In this document: in pieces, positions 36,506-48,976 of the stretch
Layout: the number at the start of each line of letters is the position of its first letter
How positions within the stretch are numbered: position 1 is the first letter of the stretch
NCBI RefSeq assembly: GCF_041146395.1
Contig: NC_091001.1
Coordinates: forward strand, 104,802,965-104,866,964
From: Eulemur rufifrons
Lineage: Eukaryota > Chordata > Mammalia > Primates > Lemuridae
Reading direction: 5' to 3'
DNA: 64,000 nt
Program-made: the position numbers and the translations under genes
The notes under the pieces: model-generated
Databases searched by the model: none
What the model was told of the DNA's origin: nothing
What the model saw: the letters and a program-made list of their open reading frames with translations, nothing else

Positions 36506-38179
36506 TTACATATATGTATGTAATTCCTTAAAACTTTATATCTGTGCTCCCAGATAGTAAGTACTATATATTAGTCATAGGCTGGGCAAAGTTGAATGGT
36601 TTTATAGTGTGTGAAATGCCTATTCAACACAGGTTTAGAGGCAGGAACATGCAGGGATTCTAAAGGGTGATAATGGAGAAATCAGTCTTCCTGTGCCTTG
36701 GGGCCTGCACATAGGCATTATTTGTGCTTTTTTTGGTGATATGAATGAAAGGGGAATAAAAAGTATTCTTCTTTCCTCTCTAATCTTTTTGCTCAAAATC
36801 CATTAGCACTACAGACTCACATAGGGTCAGGTTTTATAATGAGCATTGACACAATTCATGAACATTTTGGTACATTTCAGTAGTTTTGTAGTTGATAAAT
36901 TCAGATGTCATATATTTTTATCTTTGTCTTGGAAGTGGTTTTTCTGGTGTAATTAATAGTCCAAAGAACATTTGTCAGGGTCTGGTTGTCTTTAAGTAAT
37001 GTGTAGTAAAGGGCTCACTATTATTCTCTCCAGTGGTTCTGTGTCAGCCTGAGTAACAGAATAGGGAGTGAAGTTTATTGGATTTCTCTCATATTTCTTC
37101 CCATTTGGTGGTTGTAGATGTGTACTTTTGGGACTTCCCTGTATGAGGATAGTTCTGATCAATCCTTAGCTGACTCTTAAATATCAGATCTTTCGGTGCC
37201 ATAACATTTAGTATGTATTCTCCCTCACTAAATGAAATACTGGCAACCTTTAAACCTGTAGCTTAGTTGGTTATCATAAATGAAAGTTGTAGTTCACCAA
37301 TTTTAAGTTGAACCCCTATCTTCCATCAGTACAATATTACAAATGTGAACATCATCACAGAAATAATCGAAAAATAAAACATATGCATTTATAAATATTT
37401 GTTATGTACATAACACCAAATGCCAAATGTAAAACTCAGTATGTAAACATTTTGGGAGATTTTTCTATGTTGATCATTTTAGCTTATTGGTAAAGGCCAT
37501 TGAAATTGGGTTGAGGATGCCTTTCTTTCCTGGTAGCTTTCCCTTTAGCAAGCATTGGTATCCTTCATTGTTCTGAGGACCTTTAGTGTCTCTTGTTCTA
37601 AATGAGGTTTGTCTGTCCAATTGGAAAGTGGTAGTGGGGAGGTCAGTTTTCATACAAGTGACTTCTTTACTGATCTGTTATTCCTTGTTTTGTTGACATT
37701 AATCACCTTGTATAGAGCAGGCTTTTTCAGTTATTGAACCGACTTTTCTGGGAAGTTCTTTAATGCTTCTCTGTTGGATTTTCTGACTTCCCCTTAAACT
37801 TGAACAATTTTCCAAACCAATTCTCCTCTAAAATAATCAAATCATACTTTGATCGTGGCTAAAAACTTATTCTTAACATTGGTTTTAAGCATTTTGGAGA
37901 GAGAGAATGGCTTTTGGAAATTGTTGCTAATTTCTATCTCATAAATCAACTCATCACATTTTCTTATTACTGTTTATTGCATTGGCTGGGTGCTGTTTTC
38001 CTCGGGATGGTGTTAATTGAGTTTATTGCAGTTTTTAGGTATTTGTAAATGTAATCGTTGATATAATTATTAATATGGGACTTTATCATGAAGTAGATCT
38101 TGAAATGTAAACCAGAGTCACATGTATTTTATTCACTGATTATGAAAACCTTCTTGTTAATAATAATGATTTTTTTAAA

Positions 38180-38410
38180 TTATGGTCAATATATATTGAA
38201 CATTTCTTGTATAACAGGTACTATTTTAAGGGCTTTATATGGCCAACTACTTTAATCCTCACCAAGTCTAAATGAGGTCAATATTGTTATTATCCCTGTT
38301 TCACTAGTGAAGAAATTGAGTCGTAGGCAGGTTGAATAACTCCATCAAGGTCACACAGCTGTGCAGGGCAGAGTCACAATTCTAACAAAGAGGTTAGACT
38401 TCTAAGAGTG
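38180..38410 (-). repeat. MIR SINE
   Basis: Nearly complete antisense MIR: 'gaacatttcttgtataacag', 'ctactttaatcctcaccaag', 'attattatccctgtttcact', 'agtgaagaaattgagtcgta', 'ggtcacacagctgtgcaggg', ending 'cagagtcacaattcta'. Confidence 0.75.
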
Positions 38411-40232
38411 TACTTTTAATTATTATGGATTAGAATTCAAGGAAATCCTTGCTTTAGTCTCACTTTTATTTTGTAGGGCAGTATACAGTGTTTCCTAAAT
38501 AGGTGAGTCAGCTGGGTCCCAGAGGTTAAACTGGTGGTAGAAGGAGGAGAATTCAAATCCCGTAGCACTGCTGCTGTTATTCTTATCTCTATTTTGCATA
38601 TTTCTAGCACCTGAGAATACTGGTAAGTTTCAAAATTTCTTCTTAGTTTCTACTCTATTTTGCAAGTTATTTATTAATGAAATTGAATCCCATTGGTCCA
38701 TAAGAGAACTCTGAATGATGCCGTGGCTTTATGAGTGACATTTGGCTTTTTATTTGGTTTCCTATTGAGTTTCAGATCAGTTTGACTTGTTCAGGGATGG
38801 TAACCACAGTGTAGCTACACATGTAGGCCCACATTATTATTTCTTGTCTTTTATTTACCAGAACATTTTATTCTCTGCTATATAATAGAAATAAATATAA
38901 CTTCACATTTTAAAACCAATGCATAAAAGGTGGCAATTAGTAGTAACACACTGTCTGTTTAGCCTTTTGTTTCCAAGGCATAGAACATGAATAAAAGAAC
39001 TTTTTGGAAGTTTATTCTTGATACAATTTCCTTAAAATAAAACATTTATATTTAGAGTGAGAAATAATTGGTGAGAGAATTGTTGAATATAATAGAACTT
39101 GTTATATTCATTCCTTTCCTGCTGACAGATAAATGTTACCTTCAGATGAAACATGTATAGTTTATTGTTGGGAATAAAACAATGAATAGGGTTCTAATAT
39201 AAAGAATCCTAAAATTAAGCAAAAGCAACCATTATTTTGTAAAGAGATAATTTAAGTTTACCATATAATTCCTTTTTTTAATGGAAATGGTACATTTAAG
39301 TTTTAAGACTTCCTAAGCAAAGTGGAAAAAATAGATTAATAAGATGAAATAAAGTATGTGTAAATGCAGCTTTGTGTTTATAGAACTTTAGATTCAAAGT
39401 GTAAGTTTTGTAACTAACCAAACTTTCTTTGGTTCTATAGAAGGAACAGTATGATTTCTAGTTTTTTTTTTTGAAGCACAATTTCACCTAACCCATATAG
39501 TAATTGACTTACATGACTAATATTTTAATTGTGAACAGAATTCATGAAAATGGTTTTCTCTGAGTTTCATTAAGCATTCTATTATGCTGCTTACTTTATG
39601 AAAGAATAAGTAGATAAAATTTCGACATTTAACAAAGGTAAGGGAACCAATCAATTATTCTGAAATATAAAGAATGATAAGATTCAGGGTAATATTTTTC
39701 TTAAACTGAAATATAATGAGATGTCCAACTATCTAGATAGTAGATATACCATTACTAGTATAGCTTGTCCTTCCATCAGTTTAACGTGTATTAGGAAAGC
39801 ATTCTTTTTCTCACTCTCAGATCTACAGATTCTTTATAAAAATGTACCTCCTTTATTCATCTGTTTTTTTAATGAACAAACTGTACCCTTCCGTTGCTGT
39901 ATTCTAATCTTGAATTTTTTATCATGCACATGAGATGACTTTAAAAATTCTTTGTTGTGTTGTTAATTAATTAATTAAATCTATGCATACTTTTTTTAGA
40001 GTCTGCTAAAAGCCAGACACCATTTCAGGTGCTAGGATATTGCACTAGACAAAATAAACAATAACCCTGCCAATTTAAAGAAATTTTATTCTGATTGGGG
40101 AAGAGGTCCTGTCTGCTTCTTAAATGCTATCATGTGAAGAAAAATGAAGAACTTATGATGCTTTTATAACTACTTTAAACTCCTAAAATTTGATTTAAAA
40201 TAATTTGTCTTGTTGAAATGTCCTGGAAGAAA

Positions 40233-40288
40233 ATGAAAAAAAAAAAAAAATAACAAACAAACAACCAAAAAAAACAAAACACAGAAGG

Positions 40289-40323
<35 letters not shown>

Positions 40324-40340
40324 GTTTTGTTTTTATATAA
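40233..40340. repeat. Poly-A/poly-T inverted repeat
   Basis: An A-rich arm (about 40236-40278, A runs with CAAA and CAACC units) faces a run of roughly 30 T residues from 40292 that continues into GGTTTTGTTTTTAT. The arms are imperfectly complementary, separated by a short GAAGGAAGG spacer, and could form a hairpin. Two opposed retroposon tails would look like this. Confidence 0.8.
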
Positions 40341-40605
40341 ATGTTGGTGATCATACCTAAGATTGTCATGTTTGGTAGAAATTAGTTTCATAAGCCTAGT
40401 AATCTGTTGGTTACATATCTTAGTTTAATGTATCCTTTAGGTTTGCATGTAAATGGTCCTTGTGGGGTTGTCTGTATTAAATCTTGGGAAGGCTCAAATT
40501 GCCTCCTACCTGCTGTGCACAAATCTGACTGGTAGCTTTTATGCATGAAGTAGGTGAATGGTGGAAATATTGTTGGGGACTGCATTGTAGTCCCTATGTC
40601 CTTTC

Positions 40606-40849
40606 TAGAGGCAGTTTAGTATGCTGGCTAAAAGTGTAGGCTTTGCATTCTAACCGTGTGGTTGTGTTCAAATTCCAGCTGTGTCATTTATTAGCTCTTT
40701 GAGGATGGACAAGTTAATTTATACCTCAGTTTTCTCACTATAATATGAGGCAGATAATATCACCTAGTACATTAGAATAGTAGGACTAAATCAAGGTATT
40801 ATAAAGCATTTTATACTGTCTGGTCCATAGTAAGAGATCAGTAAGTATT
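40606..40849 (+). repeat. MIR SINE
   Basis: Full-length-like sense MIR: 'gaggcagtttagtatgctgg', 'ctaaaagtgtaggctttgca', 'gttcaaattccagctgtgtc', 'ctcagttttctcactataat', 'tactgtctggtccatagtaa'. The 3' end is interrupted by an Alu. Confidence 0.85.
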
Positions 40850-40861
40850 AAGGATTATTGT

Positions 40862-41160
<299 letters not shown>

Positions 41161-42569
41161 AAGGATTATTGTTGCTGATATAATTATAATAACAGTAGTA
41201 GTAGTACTTCTATTATTATATCAGGAGTGGTGGTCAGTACATTTAAATACAGGCCAGTTGTGCTGTGCCTTGAAAATGCAGCAAAAATAATTTAATAACG
41301 TAGGACTCTAGGCCTACCTTTCAAAGTGGGCCTCTGAGCAGAACTTATTCTTAATGTGTTTTGATAAAAATAAGTATGTTTTCTTACTCATTTCTGTGCA
41401 GTGAAGATAAAATTTTACAATTTTCTAGTCTCTAAATATTATATCAAATAAGTATTATTTTGCCGAGGGCCCCCGTATCATTACTAATCACGTTAATAAT
41501 ACCTCCTGTATCTAATATCTGCTCTCTGTAGAAAATACAAATCTCAACTTGTGATACATGTTTTTAAAATTCATTTAGAAAACATTTTGTGTATCTTAAG
41601 GATACTGTGTCTATTTTATTTATAAAAGTCATAATAGCTTGCTAGCTTTTTTTATTTTTTCCTCAGTTCTCAATTTATTTGCTATAATTTATTTTTATGT
41701 TGGAAAAGTGAACATTATCATCATCATTGTATCTAAATATTATCTTTTTTACTTTCATTTCAGTGGTCTGATAAATATTAGTCATTGACATGGAAGAAAA
41801 TAAAATAGTTTTTTTTAATTTGGTGACAAATGAAAGTAGGGTGTGGTATCCATTCTAAATCATTATATGATTCAGAAATTTAAAAATATGTACTCAAGGG
41901 CCTTCAAAAATGTATCTCTAGTAGTATATTACATGCTAGCTGAAAATTTGTGTTTTAAATATACAATATAATAAACTTATTTTGTATATCTAATAGAGAA
42001 CCTTGACTTTGGGTAATTTGCCCTAATAATAATAACTGCAAGGGTGATGACATTGATTGATGAATCATCACTGCTTCTTCCCAGACCTCATTAGCTTCCC
42101 TCTTCTGCTTTAAAACCATCCGGTGGTTTCCTATTACTTTGTACATGAAGACCAGTCTTTTTACCAACATAATTTTCCAATGTTTATGAAGTGTTGCTTG
42201 TGCAAAGCATGTTGTATAACCTAATATAATAATATAAGAAAGTACAATTCTTTGTCTAGGGCTGTGATAAATTCAGGAAAATGCTACTCTTAATACTCAG
42301 AAATATTAGAGAAAATATTTTATTGAACTATAAAAACAAGGTAATTGAAATTTATTTTTAATTTTTTTCTTTATTCTTAATTCAAAATTGATTCAGTTGC
42401 TTTCATGGATTTATGGATGTTAGTATCATATACCACTCCAAATACTATAAACACAAATCTCAGAGATTAAGGTTCTAGAGATACTTTTTGCATCATATTC
42501 CTTGTGTAGCTCGTCATTGAGGTAATGTGTATTTAAAATGCCTATGCGTTTTTTTTTTTTAAATTTAAG

Positions 42570-42653
42570 CTGTAATGGTGACTCCTTGATGATCGTTCCT
42601 TGGCATGAACATAAACATCGAGCTAAAGATTGGTGTGAGGAGCTGGAGTGCAG
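42570..42653 (+). CDS. NBAS: NBAS exon K (84 bp, symmetric)
   Basis: Phase 2 in and out, one of the shortest exons. It finishes the split cysteine and encodes CNGDSLMIVPWHEHKHRAKD, then WCEELEC and AG of a split codon. The acceptor TTTAAATTTAAG|C is poor: the long T run is separated from the AG by A-rich sequence and the base before AG is A. The donor is AG|GTCAGT. Human, from memory, has phenylalanine where this has cysteine after the split cysteine. Skipping would remove 28 residues in frame. Confidence 0.94.
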
Positions 42654-43744
42654 GTCAGTATGAGCCAGCAGGGGGCATCTTCATTCCTTTGTGGGGTGGG
42701 TGAATAGATGCCTTGTGAAAGTGGTGTGTGGCCTGTGATCTCTTACTCGATGATGATACTCTGTGATTTAGAAAGTTTGAGAGAAGTTTTAAAAAACTCT
42801 CTTGACTCAGTTATGTTAAAATTTTTTAATGAAAACTATTAAATGCCACAAAGGAATTATGTTAAAAATGATTTTTATTATAACAACTCTTTTTATTTTG
42901 AGGTACCCCCTTTCAATCTTTCACATAAAGATGTATTTGTCACAGTTGCAATTATGGTATGCAGGCAGTTTTGTTCTTGGTTCATTTTCAGTTTTCATTT
43001 TTATAAGATTTAACTTGGGAAAGCCTCTGAATGTGGAGGTATCGAGTACTGCAGAAGGGGTTGGGAGATGCGGTGTGGGGCTGAAAGTCCATGTGAGGAA
43101 CGTTTGAATCCCCTTACTCCCCCACTCCTCAGAATCAGGGAGGTACTCTTTCTCTGTCTCTCCTTCCATGTTTTCCCGACATGAGACCAGAGGTTTGTTT
43201 TTTTGACTCATGCATTGAGCCCGAGGGCCTCTAAATTGAGTTTGAAAACCCCCAGATTCCTGGATATTACACATGGCAGAGGACACGGTAAAAAGATGGC
43301 TTTGAAAATATGGATATTTAGAAAATTTGTGTCCTAAATGCTGAAACACTGGTTCCTTTCACCATCCCTGCTCCCAGATGCGGGTATATTCCCCAAGTAG
43401 AAGTTTGGAGAGTTCTTTTCTGGAGAAATGGAGTAGAGTGAAAAGAGGCCTGTAGGTACTGAGATATGGTTCCCAAAGATTCGTGCACTACAAGGTGACA
43501 GTGAAGCCAACAGATAAACAGGTGCTGCTGCACCCACAGAGCTTCCTAGACATGAGGTTAGATTCCAGCAGGTAGAATAAATGAACAGGAAAGGCAAAAC
43601 ATACAGAAAATGGAACTGAAGGAAAGTGAGACCATGCAGAAAGAAGAAAGCTTTAAGAATTACAATTAATATTGCCTGGAGATAAGAGAACATATTATAT
43701 TTGTGAAATAACAATAGCATTGTATAAAATAGGAACAGAGAAGT

Positions 43745-45070
43745 AAGAGAAATTTGGGACATTGAGAAAGATTGAAAGTGGGCATATAAAAATCAGAAGA
43801 GTTGGAAGATAAAAGCAAGGAGCTTTCTTAGAAATTACGATAAAAATACAGAGCTAGAAAATAAGAGGGTAGCTAATAAAAAAAGTTTACATATTGAAGT
43901 TGTAAGCATTTGAGAAAGAGATGCCATAGATAATAGAGGGAAGGAAATGGTAAGAAATAATTCAAGCCTATTACTTAGAGTCAAAGATTATGTGTTTTCA
44001 GATTGAAATGTCCATTACACTGAAGCATGCCATCATGACCTTCTAGAATATTAGGGATACAGTTTTCTAAAGAGAAAGAGATGTTACATGAACAGAATTA
44101 GGCATCAGAATGACCTCAGACATTTCAAGAGAATCGCTAGAAGCTAGAAGACAATGGAGCAGTTTTCTGAAACTTTGAGGGGGAGAATATTTTTTGATAT
44201 AGATTCCTATATCCAGCTAAAATCATCAATTAAGTATGAAGTTTATCACTTAAAAGTTTACACAATTTACCACCCATGTACACTTTGTTCAGGAAGCCAT
44301 TATAAGATTACCTTATTAAAATGAGGGAATAAAGTAAGAAAAAGAAAACCACTAACTAGATTCAGAACTGGGCTGTAACTCAGGGAGAGCCATGGATGAC
44401 AGCTGTGCCCTGGTCTGTTGGGAGAGCAGCCAGTACCGATTGTGGTGATATGTGGGCAGCTTCAAGAGCCAGGTCTCTTGGAAAAAAAATTAAAAATGAA
44501 ACTGATATACTATTTGATATATTTGACCATTTGAAATGCTTTATATTTTGCCATTGATAGATTTTTGGGGAGTTCAGGAAAAAATAGCAATGGATGCATG
44601 TAAGCAAATGGGAGGACAACAGGCAGTTATTAACTCCAAAAAATCAGAAGTTGTTTAAGAGGAGGACTATGTATCATAATATATTGATGCCATGGGGGTC
44701 AACAGTAGGTAATATTTACGTACTTATTATGACGTTAATAATTAGTGGTTTAATCCAAATTGTGATATATCCATAATGGTAGGAAGAAGTATAGGGGAAA
44801 TGAATGGTTGTAGTTTAAGATAGCTAAATAATGTCTAAAGTAGATGAATCAGGAAACAGTTATAAACACATATTATTTAGACATATGGAGGTAAAAACCA
44901 GAAAGAAAGCTGACAGACTTGAGCATGATATAGAGAATGACAAGGACGATAGCAGTGAGGATTAGGTAAGGGACTGCTGGTTTTTATTTGATATGTCCTT
45001 TCATACTTTTGCTTTTTAAAATTGGTGTATTATATATACACTGTCTGTCTAAAAAGTGATAAATAAAAAA
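43745..45070 (+). repeat. L1ME/HAL1-like 3' region
   Basis: Decayed sense sequence with landmarks 'cactgaagcatgccatcatg', 'agaagctagaagacaatgga', 'gcagttttctgaaactttga', 'ttcctatatccagctaaaat', 'catcaattaagtatgaag', 'tcaggaagccattataagat'. This wording (peptide-like 'tacccagcaaaactatc' in the consensus) is typical of L1ME or HAL1 3' regions. Confidence 0.5.
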
Positions 45071-45283
45071 TCTAACCAGTAATGTGATTATTATTGCAAG
45101 TGAAATTTGGAAGTTCTCTTCATGTTAGTAGCAACGTTGGCAGCTTCCCTTTGTAGCTTTTGCATTCTTGATATCTGAGTTAATAGAATGTGTAACTCTT
45201 AGCTACCTTTTTACTCCAGTGAGTTTTAGTGTAATCACAAGTGAATGTCCTGCGTTTTTGCCATCATTTGCTTTTTAAAAATT

Positions 45284-45329
45284 TTGTACCCCCATAATAA
45301 GCTGAAAAAAAAATAAATAAATAAAAAAA
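45284..45329 (+). repeat. Short L1 3' tail, lemur-like
   Basis: 'ttgtacccccataataagct' followed by GAAAAAAAAATAAATAAATA. I associate this ending with young strepsirrhine L1 3' ends. No clear target-site duplication, and nothing upstream that I recognise, so this may be a severely truncated insertion. Confidence 0.5.
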
Positions 45330-45673
45330 TTACTTTTTTAATTTAGTTTTTATCAAAGTTGTATATATTTGCAAATAGTTTAAAGAGTTAAAGTGTTCTA
45401 CTGAGCTTCTTTAAAACAAGGATAAAGATTAAAACCCATGGCTTTTCTCCCCTTTCCCCCATATCCTGCTCTCCAGAATCAACTGCTCTCAGTTCCTTTC
45501 AGTGAATGTGTTGGTGTTTATCTCCGTATCTCTGAATGATATCCTTGTGTAGTTGTTTCTTGATTTTTTTTGTTTGACCATTATCTGTTGATTTCCTAGA
45601 ATGGATGATAATAGTTTACTTTCTTTTTATTCCACGTACCCCACCCTTCCTTGGATGTTTATTCCTCCCAAAT

Positions 45674-46019
45674 GGTTATTTACTTATTTATTTATTTGAG
45701 ACAGAGTCTCACTTTGTTGCCCGGCCTAGAGTGCCGTGGTGTCAGCCTAGCTCACAGCAACCTCAAACTCCTGGGCTCAAGCAATCCTCCTGCCTCAGCC
45801 TCCCGAGTAGCTGGGACTACAGGCACGCGCCACCATGCCCGGCTAATCTTTTTTTCTATATATTTTTTTTTTAGTTGTCCAGCTAATTTCTTTCTATTTT
45901 TAGTAGAGATGGGGCCTCGCCCTTGCTCAGGCTGGTCTTGAACTCCCGAGCTCAAACGATCCACCCTCCTCGGCCTCCCAGAGTGCTAGGATTATAGTCC
46001 TGAGCCACCGCGCCCGGCC
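45674..46019 (-). mobile_element. Alu SINE, strepsirrhine type, young
   Basis: Antisense full-length Alu with tail (TTTA)n, lemur-type insert 'tctatatattttttttttag' plus 'ttgtccagctaatttctttc', and an intact CGCGCCCGGCC head. Target-site duplication CCTCCCAAAT at 45664-45673 and 46020-46029. The reading frames on both strands here are Alu-derived. Confidence 0.94.
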
Positions 46020-46549
46020 CCTCCCAAATTCTTTACAAAAAATCTTTTACTGTCATTCAGTGGAGTTTCAGGAGAAAGTGGAGCTTAACACATGGTATTT
46101 ATCAGCCATATTTAACTAGAAGTCCTTATTTACCAATTGTAGTGAGAGAGTAAAGAGGTAGATACATTGAAAAGGTGAGAGGTCGAGATGGTGGTCGGGA
46201 GGTGGATATGGTGGTAGGGAAAGGTGAGGTGACCTGCCGAGGACACATCCTTTCAATTTCAGATGGTGCTTTTCACAGAGTGGCGCCAACAGAGCACCTG
46301 ACCCTTCGTCTGGTCTGGTACTTCCCAGTTCTCCTTAGTCTTTACCTTTTCCTGATTCTAACAAGTAGATGAAAGGGATGAGGACATTTCTTCTCTGACC
46401 AACCACAGCAAGTTAAAATAAAATGTAAGCAAATCTTGCTGTGCTGGAACTCCTAAAACTATAAATATGTAAAGCTAGGAAAAGTTTGACAGAAGAAAGG
46501 ATGATTTTGAAGATGACACAAATTTTTAGTAATTACAGGCCATATCTTA

Positions 46550-47640
46550 TTGCTTATTTATTCAGTTAGTGTCTGTCCTCTGTTAGGTTCAGGAATAGTG
46601 AAGGAAGACAAAGAGATGCAGTCCCTGTCCTTGTAAAATATGTGATCTAATTGGGAAGTGCTGCTGCTGCAAAGTACTAACGGGCTGAGCGCTGGGAACG
46701 GGCTGTGCACTGTGGGAGCAGGTGGTTTAGGAAGGTTCTCCCCTGGAGGCGCTGGGGAGCCCGAGATTGGACAGATAGGTAGGAATGAGCACAGTGGAGG
46801 GAAGTTTGACAAATGACAGAAGGGAGTGTTCTACGTAGAGGGAAGAGCATGTTGGGAGGCTTCAGGGAAGGCCCCCTTCAAAGACTGAAAATAAGACATG
46901 CCAAGCTTTGTTTAAAGTTGAAAAAACAAAAAAAGAAAACAAGACGTGCATGTTAAAGTGTATAGAACAGAATTGAGATTGGCATCACAATGAGGCTAGA
47001 CTACTTTCAGGGAGATTATAAACTATATCAATATTTTAGACATGGGATGATATAATCAGGTTTCTGTTTTTAAAGAAGGTAACTATATTACCTGAAGATG
47101 TCATGAATTCAGTTTTGAACTTGTTGTGTTTGAAGGGCCTGTGTACATCTAAGAACAAATAGCAGGAAGATTTTGGAGCTTCTAAGTGAAGTCTTGTTTA
47201 GGCATAAAAATATGGTAGCTGTTGTGATGTCTATGGTAATTTATATTGTAGAGTTGTAGGGGAGACCTGGAGAGATGGTGTAATATGAGAAGAAAAGAGA
47301 GCTGGGCTAAGCACGTGGCAGTGCTGTCATTTAATGGTTGGGTAGAGGGGGATGGTCTAGCAAAGGTGACTGAAAAGGAGCAGCCAGAAAGATAAGCACA
47401 GACTGGACTGAGAGGAAGTGCAAGGGAAGTGTGTTTCTAGGAGAAATGGTTAGCTCTATCAAATGCTATTGAGGGGGAAATAGATAAGAACTGAAAAAAA
47501 ACTATCGAAGGAACTAAAAGTTGATGGTGGCTATTTTTCCCTGTTGAAATGGGGCAGATGTAAAAGATTCCAGGAGGAGTGATGTGGCTTTATGTGGCAG
47601 TGATGGGGAAAATTCCCTGGTAAGAATGTTGCTGACATTA
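46550..47640 (-). repeat. L2 LINE remnant (antisense)
   Basis: Begins 'tgcttatttattcagttagt', 'caaagagatgcagtccctgt', then L2-like body text 'gaagagcatgttgggaggct', 'tgagattggcatcacaatga', 'ggggcagatgtaaaagattc', 'aggaggagtgatgtggct'. Long but strongly decayed. Confidence 0.45.
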
Positions 47641-47784
47641 TAAGACTAATTAAGTGAAGAACCATTTCATACATAGGGAGGCCTTATTGTAGTGCCAGTT
47701 ATAAGGGATAAAGTGCCTGAATACTTACGGACTTTGTGTCTAATCATATAGTATAGCTGCTAATAATTCCGATAAAAAATAACT

Positions 47785-48005
47785 GTAAATAAAATTAAGC
47801 ACCTGCTTTGTTCCAGGCAGTGCACTCTGTGTACTTTAATTATACTGTTTTCAATTTTTACAACATTGTTGCAGAATGTTATTCCCTTTTTTTTAAGTAA
47901 TAAAAGGAATCTTGGGCTAGTTTTAGGTAAGTAATTTGCAGAAGATTTAATAGCTTTCAGTGTGGAATTGTGCTTCAGATTCAATTCTGACTCCAAAGTT
48001 CACTG
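47785..48005 (-). repeat. MIR SINE
   Basis: Antisense MIR: 'gcacctgctttgttccaggc', 'agtgcactctgtgtacttta', 'aggtaagtaatttgcagaag', 'cagattcaattctgactcca'. Confidence 0.6.
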
Positions 48006-48394
48006 TCTTATAATAGTAACAATTACATATACTATCAACTTACTTTAGACGAATGAATGTCCCAATGGAACACAGCATTTTTCCATACGTCCATCTGAGA
48101 TTTCTGAGTTTTAGTTACTTTCTACTCATTTTTTAGTCCTTAACCATGGAAGGCAACTGGCCATGATCATCCTTATAAAAGCTCCTCATAATCTGTGACC
48201 CCCCTGGTATTATCCTGTGTACATTCCTGTAAGATGTTTCTTTTTCACACCTGATGGGGAATGTATAGAGTAGTCTTGGGCTGTTCACATGTCAGTACAA
48301 TACTATATTGCTGCCACCTAATAGAGGCATGGTAACCACATAAATGAAGTGTATTTCCTATTTTTCTGAACATTGAAAACAAAGTTTCTTAATT

Positions 48395-48510
48395 CAAATT
48401 GGAATCTCCAGGGGGTATTTTCTTAAGGCAGGGCTGGCCAGCACAGGTGATTTTGACCTAGTAGACCTGTGGTAGGCACCCAGCCATGTACATTTTGTTA
48501 AAGCTTCCTG
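48395..48510. repeat. MER5-type hAT fragment (possible)
   Basis: 'ttggaatctccagggggtat' and 'aaagcttcctggggtgattt' are the paired wordings of MER5A-like elements (two terminal inverted halves). Weak. Confidence 0.35.
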
Positions 48511-48653
48511 GGGTGATTTTTGTTAATGCTTATTTGATTGATTTGTGGCATAGTTGTTCCAATTTATTGTCCATTCTGATTTTCTAAATTGGGAAAACCA
48601 GTGGGAACATAAATTAAGCACACTAAATACATCTCATTTATTTTGTAAGGGTA

Positions 48654-48711
48654 CACATACACATGAGAAAATACACACACAAACACACATACCCACATAT
48701 ATATATACTCC
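48654..48711 (+). repeat. (CA)n/(TA)n low-complexity tract
   Basis: ACACATACACATGAGAAAAT, then ACACACACAAACACACATAC and CATATATATATACTC. Confidence 0.85.
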
Positions 48712-48822
48712 CTGTCTCTGTAACCTGCTCCCTCCCCATCTCTGTTCCTGTCTTTCTCTCACAGAATTATAATTTTTCCAGCATTCTAGTCAATTATTAA
48801 TTGTTCTTTTTGTGCTTCACAG

Positions 48823-48976
48823 AAAGGTTGTTGAGCCAAGTCGTGAAGATGAAAGTGAATTCTTGTATGCTGCACAGCCTGAGTTACTGAAGTTCAGGAC
48901 AACCCAGCTGTCAGTCGAGAAGGTTATGGACTGGTACCAGAGCAGAGCAGAGGAAATAGAGCATTATGCCCGACAG
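48823..48976 (+). CDS. NBAS: NBAS exon L (154 bp)
   Basis: Phase 2 in, phase 0 out. It completes an arginine, then reads KVVEPSREDESEFLYAAQPE, LLKFRTTQLSVEKVMDWYQ and SRAEEIEHYARQ. Acceptor GCTTCACAG and donor CAG|GTGAGG are both good. Against the human protein as recalled, the first third holds several changes (including PSRED for PNLQD and K for M after the arginine), while the helix ending EIEHYARQ is unchanged. It lies at the start of the Sec39-type region. Confidence 0.95.

Larger units (their letters stand above)
42654..48822 (+). other. NBAS: NBAS intron K-L (6.2 kb)
   Basis: Contains an L1ME/HAL1-like region, a lemur L1 tail, one Alu, a long antisense L2 remnant, a MIR and a probable MER5-type fragment. 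The stretch 42660-43740 is unrecognised. The antisense open frames at 42921-43762 (two of 142 codons) have no recognisable domain. The acceptor is TTTTGTGCTTCACAG. Confidence 0.8.

Noticed and set aside
42921..43762. Two overlapping 142-codon frames on the minus strand
   Set aside because: They overlap in different frames, have no recognisable domain and lie in unannotated intron; treated as chance.
45605..45964. Open frames with [19 protein letters not shown] text
   Set aside because: This is the familiar translation of an antisense Alu, not a gene. The same holds for frames at 18311, 21204, 26987, 30753, 40922 and 53411.
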